Assembly: GCA_029582165.1 (NCBI GenBank)
Contig: CM055872.1
Location: forward strand, 48,807,695 to 48,871,694
DNA: 64,000 nucleotides
Origin: Portulaca oleracea
Taxonomy: Eukaryota; Streptophyta; Magnoliopsida; Caryophyllales; Portulacaceae
Direction: 5' to 3'
The stretch's first letter is position 1, and the number at the start of each line of letters is the position of its first letter. The notes beneath the pieces are model-generated. The model saw nothing but the letters and a program-made list of their open reading frames with translations. It had not been told where the DNA came from and searched no databases. Both the position numbers and the translations under genes were made by a program. Shown piece after piece: positions 44,790-56,948 of this stretch.

Positions 44790-47700
44790 ATAACAACGTT
44801 AGCCCCCGGTGTGCAAACTGGGGGTGACGATCAAAAATGCGTATCCAACTTTAAATTATTTTCTGAGTACATGAACGTTCGTAATTCTCTTGAAAATGAA
44901 GCTTGTTACAAGCTTGTTGCTTCTTCCTTTACATTAATACATCTTCCAAGTATATAGATATTGAATCTCCATATTTCTGTTGAAAATTTTAATTTAACTT
45001 TTGGCGCACCGCATTTCTTTTGAGGATTTATTTTTCGTTCATAGTGTCATCCTCATCATTTTCCTCAAACTTCTAAAAATAACCGAGTGCCCTTCCGGCC
45101 ACCTGCCCAACTTCTCTTTAATTTTCTGTATAGTTAGGCTATCATGCCTCCAGGCATGTAGCTCTGTACATCTTTCTTTGTTTTTCTGTACAGTCTTGCC
45201 AGATACAGGCCCAGTCAGGCTGTCATGCCTTCAGGCGTGCAGCTCTATTCAGTCTTTTTGGACAACCTTGAGTCCCCTCCACCGAGTATATCGCCAGGTA
45301 TCGCTCTGTGAAATCTAGCTTTCTTTTCGCACCGGGTCCATTTTTTTGGTGGTGCTATATGTGGAACCCGGGTCTCTGGCGATATGGTACTGGGTTTTCC
45401 GCATCTTTTCCTGTTCAGAACTCTGGGTCTTGGTCTGAGCCATACCTGACACGGCTTGTTCTTGGCAGTATGGGTAGGGTTTGTCCGTATGCTCGGGTCT
45501 TTTCAGTTCAATTCAGAAATGAGTTATCTCCAACCTAATTCTCATGAAACATCGTGAATTAAAATTTTAGAGTTTAACTCGGAAAATGAGTTAATTCTCA
45601 TAAAACTCGAATTATTTCTTCATCAGCAACGTCCTTTGAGCTTCTGGCAATACTTCCGAAGGCGATCAAGACTCCAAGTGAGCTTGCTTGATTTCTAGCC
45701 GCCATGGTTACATTTCTTTTGATGTTCGGTCGGGAGACAGAAGAATGCAAATACGGTCTTATGCATGCTATGCTACATGAATTACATGAGAATAAATATG
45801 TACAATACACAACTCTATTATGTATTATGCATTTTATACTATAAGACTCTTTATGCATGATTTTATGCAGTCCTAATTCTAATGTATGATGTGACTCTTT
45901 TTTATTTTTCTATATTTTTTTTATTTATGCAATGCATGTGACTTTTTTTTATTTGACTTAAGAAGAAAAAAAAGGAAAAAAATAAATAAAAACTAAAAAA
46001 ACTAACATGACTCAAAATAAAAATGAAAAACGAATTAATGTGACTCAAAATGCAAACTAATGTGACTTAAAATGAAAAATGCAGATGACCCAAAAACAAA
46101 AACTAAAAAAATGCACATTGATTTGCTGCATGTATGCGATATGAACAGCCCCTACTTTCCCGAGGAAAGAAAAAAATAAGGAAAAGTAAATCAAAAAACT
46201 CTAAATGTCAAGACTGATTTCGAGATGAGTTTCAGGACAAGGAAGAAAATAGTGAAAATGATGAATTCTTCTTCTTGAATTGCCTCGCAAGTTGCCATGA
46301 TGCAAATATCGAGTGATGAGCGAGCCCCCAGTTGGAATGCTGCAAAAGACGATATCAATGGAAGACTCGGCCTGCTTAAGCTGCATGATGGGATAGTCAG
46401 GATGCTCGACCTTGATGTCATGGTTAGGAACCCCAAGCACTAAGAAGGATCAAGCGACAAGTCGTCTTGATTTATCTTGCCTTTTCTCTATTCTTCTTGG
46501 TTCTTTTCTTTAGGTGGGAACATGTAAGCACCAAGCCCCCAGTACCAGTGAACAAACGTCTTTAGATGAGTCAAAACGATTGACTAGGTAGATATTGTCT
46601 TCAAGTAACCCTTATTTTGATGCAATTGGCTTCTTGTTCTGTTAAAGGACTTATTCTTCACTCAGGTGTTTTGGAAGCGAGGATTAACTGACGAATCTCA
46701 CTCATACATACACTAATGATCAAATCAGAAGAGCTCACAAGGTAAGGAATAATGAAAGATATGATATAGAAAAGGTAGGAACGGTGGTATAGAAAGCATG
46801 TTTGTGAATAGTTAGGCCCCAATGGTGGGCAAGACGAGGCTATGGATGGTTAGGCGAGAGTAGTTATCAGATGAATGGATGGGTAGTTCGATGGACAGAG
46901 GTTCGAACTAATGGAATGGACGAGATGATTTATGGATGGAGCACCATGTCTCGTGGGTTTATCTCGTAAGGGAAGAGATGGTCAAATGGCTATGGTTTGA
47001 TGGATTTAGGTATGAAGGGTGATCCAAGTCTGATGGGAAAATGTGGGTGTGCTTAGTGAAAGAAATCTGACAGCTTTTCATTATCCTTAGAGACCAATGT
47101 TTCCTCTTCTTTTGCCTAACTCGCCTGGTGAGGTTTTCGAGCTAGCCACTCTTTATTCAATCTCTCATAGACCAAATGATTTGATGATGGATTTTTTCTA
47201 AAGTGAATTGTAGTGGCCGGGCCTTAAAGAGGTTCTCCTATGTATCCAATGTGGAATCAGGCCAGTCGTAGTTCAACAGGTGCAACTTTGATTGATGCCT
47301 CAAGAAGGACTTCGAGATGGGTCGAAAGTTTAATGGGAAGGATATGTGTGAAGGTTGGACCGGAAAGTTTTGGGATGTGTGCGAGTGACCAATGTAAACC
47401 GACAATTGCCTCTTATGCCTCTTATTCTTGCTTTATTCTTTCTCTTTTTTTTCTTTTTTTTTTTGAACTTGACAACCTCAATCTATATTTCTCTTGTCTA
47501 TGATATTTGTCACCTGCAACACATTAGTCGGCTTAAAATGGATTTAGGTATGAGATGGTCATAAAATGAATGATCGGGTTCATGGTGGTGGTTAAGAAGA
47601 TGGTGTGAGAAGGTAATAATGTAGGTAAAGCGGTTAGGTGAGAATGAAGGTTGTGATGATGTAGTGGTAGAGGGTGGAAACCTTCTATCATATGCATGTC

Positions 47701-48376
47701 CTTTTAAGTTGCATAATTTTTTTGATAGTGAGATTCACTTTTAGAGACTATTGGTCGCTTTGAATTCTCTCCTTTTGCCTAACCTGTTGGATGGGTGTTC
47801 AGGTTAGCTTCTCTCTTCTTAATTTTCACTCATTTGCCTCTCCTTTTGCCAAAGTTGTTAGATGAGTGTTCAAGTTGGCCTCTCTTTTTTTATTTTTCTC
47901 TCGTTTTGCCTAACTTCGCTTTGGTGGTGAAGTTAGCTTATCTTCTCTCTATTAACCTTGGACTCGGGGTAGGGCAAAAAAAGCATAGAGAAAATGTGAT
48001 AGAGATATGAGATGGAGTGAAGGATGTGAGAAGATGGATGTGTCAGACTTGGATGGTTATATGGGTGAGTGAGCTCTTCAATTCAAATCAAGAATGCAAG
48101 CACAAGATTCTTTCCTTAACAGTTTAGAAGCAAATGAAAGGTCGGGGAAGAAAAAAGTCATAATCATGAAAGATTTCATCTCTATTGAACGCAACTAAGA
48201 TGAATACATCAAAAAAAAATCTACTTAGGATACATCCCAACTGACTCTGAAAATGAAGATGATTGCCATGAAAAGAAAAGACGCAATATAAAGGGATTGC
48301 CTAATTGATCTTTGCATCTTGGGGTTTTGGAAGGACCCTGTTTGACTCTATGGTAGGCCACGTTCTAATGGGGTTT
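44790..48376 (-). other. Non-coding interior of element C
   Basis: No pol domain. Palindromic motifs (tcatgcctccaggcatg at 45144; tcatgccttcaggcgtgc at 45221) are fewer than in B. Short hairpins between ctctccttttg phrases lie at 47778-47936. The sequence aligns by eye with 28000-30900 of B in the same order. Confidence 0.7.
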
Positions 48377-49584
48377 CTACGCTGCGATTGGTAGTGACAA
48401 CTTCCCGGATTGGAGCATTTCTTCTATCTTGTTCTTGAGAATATTGCAGTTCTCGGTGTCATGACCTCGCATTCTATGATATTTGCAGAACTTGTTAGCA
48501 TCCCTAATTCTGCTTTTGAACTCAGGTTCAGCTCGAATAGAAGGCAACTCGACCTTCCCTTTCTTAAGTAGTCGATCCAAAGCTTCAGTATAGGTAGTGT
48601 CGATGGGAGTATATGTGGTGAACTTTTGAACTGCATGAGCCTCAATGGCTTTTGGTGCCCCGCCAACCCTCTTGGTAGGAGTGTGGTTCCTCCAGCCAGA
48701 CGAGGTCGGGGTTTTATCTATCTTGGCCTCCAGCATTAACCCCAACTTCTTTAGAGCTGAAAAGTCTGGGATTAACTAGCATCCCATCAAGCTAGCATAT
48801 CTTGGCCTAAGCGCTTGTATAAACACCTGGATTTGATAGTCCATGGTTACCTTACCAGTCATCAAGGCCTTTTGAGCGTTCCAACGATTAAAGTAATTCA
48901 TGAATGACTCTCCTTCACCTTGTTTGACTGCCGCCATGTCACTCATGGTTACATCAACATCTTGACTAGCTGCATATTGTTGGATGAAGGCCTTGTAAGT
49001 GGCCTCCCAATTTCCTGGGTATCTACTGGAAGGGTGTAGTACCACTTCAAGACCTCGTCACTCAAAGTCCAAGGGAATACATGAGCATACAGACTAGGGT
49101 CTACTTCTTTTAAGGCCATCATGCGCGCGAAGCTATGCACATGATGAGCGGGGTTCTCCATGGCTTTAAATTTCTTCTCGGGCAAGAAGAATTTGTCAAG
49201 AAGCTTGGCTTGAGGAGTAGTTGGTAAGCCAATTTCCAAGAAATGTTCCCTGAATTGAGGGATTTGCTTCAGCATGTTCTGCAGGTTATCGACCCTGTTG
49301 TCCTGAAATGGCGCAAGTTGCTCATCTCGGGGCACAATCTTTTCAATGTGCACACTTCTATCATCATCCTCTAGGTCCTGCCCTATGCCCAATCTGTCAT
49401 TAATTGTCTGAATGGCCTGGATGACCCCTTCTATCCTACGATCCTGTTGGTTGGATCGCGTTTCTATTAAAGTACGGATGTCCCGCACCACATCAGAAAG
49501 GTCCGCAGCAGTGATGGGTTGGCCCCTAGCTTCTTCTTCAGCCATGAAGTTGGAAGGGATGGGCACAGTATCGCTTGTTGTCAA
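48377..49584 (-). pseudogene. gag: gag of element C, with one frameshift and one stop
   Basis: Frame 1 (48949-49584) carries the N-terminal helices (DLSDVVRDIRTLIETRSNQQ) and the front of the Gag core up to LSDEVLKWYYTLP. A frameshift near 49035 moves to frame 2 (NWEATYKAFIQQYAASQDVD, GESFMNYFNRWN, YQIQVFIQALRPRYASLMGC), which ends in one tag stop at 48776. The same frame continues at 48377-48745 to the zinc-finger-like end CKYHRMRGHDTENC. This is the Retand/Ogre-type Gag core and CHHC-like finger. It is a pseudogene, but only two lesions old. Confidence 0.8.
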
Positions 49585-50693
49585 GAAAGTTTGAGAAGGA
49601 ATGTCGAATCGATGCTCAAGGCGGCACTGCGTGCGGTGGTGTGAAGAGGATTGGTGAGAAACTTGATAACCTTTGAGATCCGACTCTAGCCCAGGACTTG
49701 ATTTTTTGTTGTTTGGATCCTATTTTTCATGTATGGAAACCATAAACCTCAAAATTAACCCTGACTTGACCTACCCAAAGACCTAGCGACCTATATGGGA
49801 CAACCTTATGGAAACAATGCCTATATGATGAATGATTTTCATTTTTTGGTATGGACTCACCCAACATTGGGCTTGCATGAAGACCTCTAACCTAATATGA
49901 AATTATGTACATGGAAAAGAGAAGGTCCATCGGGCCGTCATAAGATCGAATCAACATTAAAGTTTTAATGAACTCAAATTTGAATAACACTTAACCGGCT
50001 CAAATGCTACCAAGGGTTGGACAAAGTCAAGCTATGATCTCGGGCTTTAATCCAACCCCTTTGATTCAGGCCCAAGAGAGACCTCTAGGCCCTCTTTAAC
50101 TTTTGTATGACTATTGCCCAAACTACAGCGGCATTTGGGGAAAATGAATTATGAGACCGACTCTTAGAATGAAAAAATGAAACACATAACACATAATTTA
50201 CACGTAGCACAATAAGAATGCACATAGCATACAAATGGGTAATGCACCTAACCAAGGTTCTATATGTAAGGGTTTAAAGTCGGATACCTAGAACTATCAT
50301 ACTCATGTCTCTCACGCGCCACAAATTCTACGAAGTTCATAGTAATGTGACCCGTGCGTTTCTCGCAAAATTAAAGGGAAAATGTAAATTCATAATCCCG
50401 AGAATTTTGGAGTGCTTCATGAGTGAGAAAGTAACTTGCCATCTTCTTGAAATGTGGAGTCCATTCCTTTATAAAGTCGGAAGTATACTTTACCCGAGAG
50501 GGAAATTTGGGTTAAATCCTAGACGGTACCTTTGGGTTAATCCCGATTTATAAAAAATCAAGATGGAGGTCCGTATGCTTGATGCCCAACTCAATAATAA
50601 AAATTACAAAAAATTAATTTCTCCTTTTCTACTAAAAAAATTTTAAAAAAATTAAAAAATCGGCTTTTCAAGTTTTACCCTCTTAAAGTAAGT
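49585..50693 (-). other. 5' leader of element C
   Basis: About 1.1 kb of non-coding leader between the primer site and gag, similar to 31834-32862 of element B. Confidence 0.55.
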
Positions 50694-50710
50694 CCCCAGT
50701 GGAGTCGCCA
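50694..50710 (-). promoter_or_regulatory. Primer-binding site, tRNA-Arg (element C)
   Basis: The plus strand is ccccagtggagtcgcca, an exact 17-base match to the 3' end of tRNA-Arg (ACG) with CCA. Two bases separate it from the LTR. Confidence 0.9.
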
Positions 50711-50712
50711 TT

Positions 50713-52430
50713 TGTGGGACCCGAGAACAAATTCCATTGGTATCCCTCGCGATGTACGACGAGTCGAAAGGGATGTCTTTTCTTTGGAGGGATTTGCTAG
50801 AAATTAAATTTAATAAAAACTTAAACAAACTCTTTAACTTTGATAAAAAAAATGGGATTTCATTTAACAGAAAACAAAGCAGAAATTAAAAGAAAGAAGA
50901 AACAAGCAAAAACAAACAGAGAAGCACGAGGTCGGACCCGAGACCATAGTCTGACATACCTGGCGGTATTCTGCCAGTCAGTGGTCCGGGATTCCAGACC
51001 TGGAAGTTAGATCCGAGCCACAGGACCGACTAGAATATTGCCTTGTATTTTGCCGCTCCAAGCTTCAGAACTGACTTCTGAACCTGGGAGCCAAATTCGA
51101 ACTTGGGAACTGGCATGCATGCCTCCAGGTATTCTGCCATCTGCCAGTCTCAGATTCAGAAATTCTGTGAACAAGAGAAAAGAAAAACTGCAAATGCTCT
51201 TTACAACTGATAAAAAAAAACCCAGTTTTTCTGTGTTCCGAAATCTGAAAATAAATCCGAAAAAAGAAGAAATGGAATAAAATAAAAAAAAAAGAAAGAA
51301 GAATCGCCCATTAATTTTTAACGAGAATTAATAAACTCAAATTTAAAGACTCCACTAACCATGATATTCGGATCCGGGGTAAGGTTACGAATTCGAGAAT
51401 AAAAATTCTCAATTTCGCTCGTTCAACGAACAGACTCTACTAAACCGGTTAAATAAAAAAGGAAGGAGAAGAGGAGGAGAGTAGAAACGGAGTATTAGTT
51501 AATGTAATTTATTTTATTTAGTTACATGCAAATGCAATAATAAAAGCGAGAAATAAATATACAATAAATAAAAATGGAATTAAACATGAACAAATCTTTA
51601 TTTACTAACATTCAAGTTTATTTAGGTCGAGTTTATTATTAACTCAGTTTACAAGATAATACAAGTGGAAGAAATAGAGGGAGAGAGAGAGAATGAAATA
51701 ACAATTAAGATGAATGCAAATTGAGTGAAATGAAGGAGGGAGAGGAGAAAAAATCAGCTACTGTCAATACGCTAGGGTGATTCTGGTGTGAAGGGTGAAT
51801 GGAATAGGATGGGGTAGTTATAGGTGAAATGGGGTAGGGTTTTTAGGTTAAAAAGGGGGGAATATACCTAGCATAATACCGCTAGGTATGCAGGCCTTTT
51901 AGGAGCCCGGCTGCGCAAATTTCTAGGTCGGCATTCTTCCCGAGGCAAATCGGGTCAGGCCTGACGCACCCAAATACCTGGCGGTATGTTGGGTCTGGGA
52001 AAAGCCCAGATGCGCGCCTCCCGAGGTCGGCACGCTTCCCGCGGCATCTGGGTCAGGCCTGAGCCGCTTGAATACCTGCCGGTATGTTGGGCCTAGGAAA
52101 AGCCCGACTGCACACTTCTCGAGACGGGCACGCTTCTCAATGTGACACCAGTCGGGCATGACCCACCCATATACCTGCAGGTATGCTGGGCCTGGGAGAA
52201 GCCCAATTGCATGCTTCCCGAGTTGGGCACGATTCTCGAGGCTTCACTTTTTTGGGCTGTTTGGGTTGAGCTTTCTTTGTGATGGCTTTTTTGGGGTTTT
52301 TCTTTCATTTCTTCATCATTTTTTACATTTCAAAATTCTTGGCATTTTCTTAAATATTCTAAAAAAAGAAACCCAAAATAAATTACAATATTTACAAAGC
52401 TGAATAGAATGATAAAATTCAGCGTCTACA
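50713..52430 (-). repeat. Element C 5' LTR (right)
   Basis: 1,718 bp, tgtgggaccc...gtctaca, followed by the target duplication gatgg. Palindromic motifs lie in U3 at about 51878 (ataccgctaggtat), 51974, 52071 and 52172. Close to the left LTR apart from point changes and small indels. Confidence 0.88.
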
Positions 52431-52745
52431 GATGGATACCCTGTCCACAGTCCATATGCGTGATGTCCTGTTTGGTAATGCTTAATGCCCACAGTCTAAA
52501 ACGATGGATGGCCTCACTCATCACAAAGAATAAAAATACATAATATCCTCAGTCCACATGCGTGATATCCTTTCGGAAGTACTTGATATCCACAGTAACC
52601 TGAATATCCATGACTCTTTATAAATGGATAAAATGTATCAAACACGCGCCAATGAAACTGATTATGCTAAAAAATACAATACTTAAAAGTCTTAAATAGT
52701 CCCATCATGTGGTAAACTGAATATGAAGTAACATGCATCTACATC
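52431..52745 (+). repeat. 'gatgtccac' repeat region, continued
   Basis: Resumes after element C with gtgatgtcctgtttggtaat and similar units, in the same orientation as 39960-42207. Confidence 0.6.
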
Positions 52746-53717
52746 TGATCCATAATTCTTATGGGTCCCTCACATCGGAGATAATAACAACGGAGGGGTC
52801 ATGCTCAATTTTTCCAAAACCTAGTTAGGTCACTTTTTGGGTCTCAAATCGGTCATTTAGAAAATCTAGGAAGAAGATAAGATGGAGTCAAGGCCAAGTT
52901 GAAGGAGTAAAGTTGAAGAAAAATTCAAGTGTTGGGGAAAATAGGGTACAAGAAAAATAAACACCTGCACTGTTTCAATCATAACTCCTTCAACACAACT
53001 TCGATGGATTTGAAATTTGGTGAGCTTACAGTGCTCATCAAGAGCTTTCCATCGATATATTATATGATCAGAGTTAAAACGAAGAAGTTATGGGCGTTAG
53101 AAGTCAGCAGACGTCGGCAGGCGCTGGCAGCGTCTCATATTGTTTCTCCGCATCAACTTTCTGCATGAGGCGCCGGTAGCGCCTCCTTAGACGCTACTAG
53201 CGCCTTGGCCTTTTTCAGCAGCTCCTCGCTACTCTTCTCCCCCATTTTTCTATATATTTTGTATTCCCCTCCATTTTAGAGCTAGTTTTGAACAATTGAG
53301 TTTTAGGTTTAGCCACAATAGCACTTTGTGAGTTTTAGGGTATTTGAAACCCTTGTAATTAAGGATAATCCTTGGTGGATTAATTAGCCAATTTCCGTTT
53401 GTTAATGTGATTTAGTGTGATTTCTTCCAATCTCTTGAGTGGAAATTCTTGGAGTTTCAAGTGTGGGTGCTAGTGGAGAATCCTTGCAACCTTCTTGAGG
53501 TTCTTAGGCTAATTGGTGAGTTTTACTCTTTAATTAGACATATCTCTTTATTATTATTGATGTTGAGTTGATTTTCACCATTAATCTCCCAAAAATCCTA
53601 AAAATTAGTGGTAATTTTATGAGTTCTAAATTGGAGATTTCTTAAACCCTAAGTACTTACTGGATCCTTGGCCTCTCATATTTATCTATTCGAAGGACCC
53701 CCGGGTTTCACGGATCA
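52746..53717 (+). mobile_element. Solo LTR (972 bp)
   Basis: Ends tgatcc...ggatca form a 6 bp inverted repeat, and acatc stands on both sides (52741-52745 and 53718-53722), so this is an LTR left after recombination between two LTRs. A TATA-like tatatattt is at 53251-53259, with GC-rich inverted repeats just upstream (gaggcgc...gcgcctc, 53167-53185). No primer site or coding sequence. I cannot name the family. Confidence 0.85.
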
Positions 53718-53722
53718 ACATC

Positions 53723-54400
53723 TAAGCGAAAGTCCACATCAAATGAAACTGAATGTCTTCCAATGACAATACCACAAAATAACATAAATACCACAAATAA
53801 CCCCCCAAAAAAATCATCATTCTAATTGTACATGTTCATACTTAAACCTCACATAAGTCATATCTAGAGAACAATAATATGTCATCCATAGTGTTTTGGG
53901 AAATTTCCCTTCTTCGATGTAGTCAAACTTCATCTCTTGCTCTGGTACCCATGATTGGTCGTCGCAAAATGAGACGCACTCCCCGTTCTCATTCAGTTGG
54001 TAGCTTAATGGAACATACGGCGGCAACACCGTTGGTGCAATCTCTCGGACCGTAACGTAGGAGACATCAAACTACAATGTACATCAATTACTTGAACCCG
54101 TACAAAGGACATCCATATTGTCATCTATGGACATCAAATATCATGTGTGTGTGGTCAACGGGTTTAGGTGTGGACTTTCATTACACATATTGTAAACATC
54201 AATACTCATCTGTGGACCTTATGTATATCAATGACTTGAACCCCACATAGGATATCCATATTATCTTCTGTGGACATCAATTATTATGTGTGTGATCAAA
54301 AGATTTAACTGTGGACTTCATTACTCATATTGTTAACATAACCAACATCATCATCCATGCACCTTAATGACACACTATTCCGCATTCCCATTTGTGTGGT
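53723..54400 (-). repeat. Repeat region F, right part in reversed orientation
   Basis: From about 54060 the units read gtggacatcaa, the reverse of the gatgtccac units to the left. The region therefore looks like two facing arrays, as in a large foldback or Mutator-type terminal repeat. Confidence 0.5.
53817..54029 (-). pseudogene. Possible FAR1-type N-terminal fragment (minus)
   Basis: A 70-codon frame with SWVPEQEMKFDYIEEGKF, loosely like the entry to FAR1-related DNA-binding domains (WxPxxGMxFxsxEE). The upstream frame is open through VSYVTVREIAP. It lacks the zinc ligands. It faces the fragment at 40509. Weak evidence; it could be an unrelated plant protein piece. Confidence 0.25.
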
Positions 54401-55247
54401 CCAAATAACGTCTCCATGTACCTCATGCAATACACGCTGTTGTCAACCATATTTGTTGATGAATGCCAATGCATTTTCAAGTATTCAGGATTCGCCAAAG
54501 TGACACAGGTGTGCCTATCACAACCAATTGTATGAATATGGGTAAACTATGTCACAATTCCCAATACAAATTAAGACTATTTACTTTCATTGTTTATAAA
54601 AACGTTTTGGAATTCATTATTGATATTATTATAAATAAATGCCATTTACTTGCATGTAACCGATGGAACTCATCAGTCTCATCCAGTTACTCTCTCTATA
54701 TATTGTACTCTATATATTGCAATCCAAATGCTGTTTTTTTAGTTACTATACAATAATCAGTGTATAGGTGCATGTGTGTAAGTGTGTGTTTAGTATGATG
54801 GGACAATTTATTTGAGGCATATTTAGTTCTATCTTTAGGTTTGTTTTAGATTAGTTTAGTTCTTTTGCTCAATTTTCCTCCCTTTTTTTGTTTAATTTGA
54901 AAATATTGAATAGTGTTTGTGTAAGTTTTGCAGGAAAAATCAGTGAGGGTTTTAATTGTCGGTAAGTTTTGAAGGCATTGAAGCTGAGCATACTAAGAAT
55001 AAATTTTATTCATATATAATTTGTGAACAAAGTACTTGACGTAAATGTGATATTTTCAAATTTAATTTCACCTCCATCATACTTCGAGTATTGGATAATC
55101 TGTTACTTGAGATTATAATGCTATATTTGGATGTTGTTGCAGGTTATTAAAATTGTAGAATAGGTTGTAAGTACCATGGTGAATATTTAAAGGTAAATTC
55201 TCAACCATGTTATATGATACTGAAGAAAAGAGTAGACCTTAATCAGA

Positions 55248-55303
<56 letters not shown>

Positions 55304-56948
55304 GGGTACAAAGGGTGAGAATAAAAATATTTGTGTTTTAATGAGAGAATTTTGGTAACACTAAAATTATACACATTTCTTTGTCTTATCATTATTCTCT
55401 AAAAAAAAAAAAGTTTTCTGCTCATTCATATGAGGATTGCAATATAACGGGGGTATTAATTAGGCATTATTGCTTATTAAATTAGGTTACATTCCAATTT
55501 AGCTAAATTGTAATAAAAAAATAAAAAAACCTTTTTGTTTTAGTTTGAAACGTTAACCAAAATGTCAAACTATGATTAAAATATTTTTAAGATTTGAAAC
55601 ATTATTAAAAATACTTCAGTTTTGTATGTAAAAAAGTGTCTTGCACTTGAACTACCAAATGTGTATCCTAATAGATTTTTTTAAAACAAAAAAGTGTTCT
55701 AATAATATGTCACAAGAGTATATTAATCTTAAGAAAAAAAAGACTAAATTAATATGGTTATTGAATATGGTTATCAATCATATAAGACTTTTTTAATTTA
55801 ATTTATAATAATTTTCATTTTTTTTCAAGAAAATTATTAGTAGTTTTAGTTTTTAGTTATATTTATAAAGCATTAGCTTATAGGGAACTGAGGATAATTT
55901 ATAGATATTGTATTTTTAGAAAGAAGACAAAGAAAAATTATAGGATAATTCAATCAAATATGCAAATATAATTTTTAAGATTTGAAACCAATAATAGTAT
56001 AAATATATCATATATTCCTGCCCTTAAAGTACAAGAATAGTGTTTTAAAGATAATTTATGAGATGTAACTTATTTAGTGAGTTGAAAAACAATTATATTA
56101 AATTGTAATTAGTTAATTTATATGCATTAACCAAGCTCTAATAACTTTTAATTGCATTATCTTTGTTGTGTTTACAGGTACAAGAAGATTATGATTTGAA
56201 AATTCTATATTGAACCTTTTTTTGATACCACTATATTGAATTATTAATTTACTATGTACTATATATTGACGTAACTCATTTTATAATTTATTTTCATTTT
56301 ATTGTGTTTTGGATATGAGAATATTTAAATAAACTACAATTATTATTCCATGTTAATGACCTTTATCAATATTAAAATATCTTTATTACCTTCACGTAAA
56401 GAATAATAAATTTGTGAATTAGTCATGATTCATGACTTCTATTAATATACGACCAATAAAATTGTCATAATCTTCTACTATTTATAATTTTTTTTGTAAG
56501 TGATTCTTTTATAATTAGTTTGGCATGGAGCAAAACTACTTAAAAACCTATCTTAACTCATTTTTGTCGAATTTCAATTTTTATAATACATTGAGACCCT
56601 ATTCTTTGGTTAGGTTGGATATAACTATCCTAACTTATCCAAACCTAACACAATTCCCCAAAAAAATCCACTCTAAAAACACAATTCCCCAAAAAAATAT
56701 TATAACTTATCCTAACTTATCTCAACATATCCACTTATCTAAAGTTATTCATCCAAACCTGAAAATAAGTCAATCAAAGAACAGGACCTGAGTATGAAGT
56801 GATCATTTGATTAAGATTCTCAATGAAGAAGTGGTTAATAATAAGTAGTGGTCAAGTTTTCGAAGAATTAACGAGTCAATGATATTTAAATATAAGTAGT
56901 GGTTAATTGACTTTTTAACTTTTTAATGAAAATAATTAATGCTTATTA
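54401..56948. other. Very AT-rich intergenic DNA with (TA)n run
   Basis: A TA microsatellite spans about 55248-55300. No ORF, RNA gene or defined transposon is seen. It may be the body of the Helitron that ends at 58479; a start such as tctctctatatattg near 54690 is possible but lacks the expected A before TC. Confidence 0.4.

Larger units (their letters stand above)
42208..52430 (-). mobile_element. Element C: non-autonomous Tat/Ogre/Retand-like retrotransposon (10.2 kb)
   Basis: Sister of element B. LTRs are at 42208-43999 and 50713-52430, the target duplication is gatgg (42203-42207 and 52431-52435), there is an exact tRNA-Arg primer site by the right LTR and a purine-rich tract by the left LTR. 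The gag still has its core but is frameshifted. No pol domain is found in the 6.7 kb interior. Inserted in the gatgtccac repeat region. The shared layout of B and C shows a real non-autonomous family and not two chance deletions. Confidence 0.9.

Noticed and set aside
54686..54710. Helitron 5' end (tctctctatatattg)
   Set aside because: The base before TC is C, not A, and no family comparison is possible here, so the boundary was left open.
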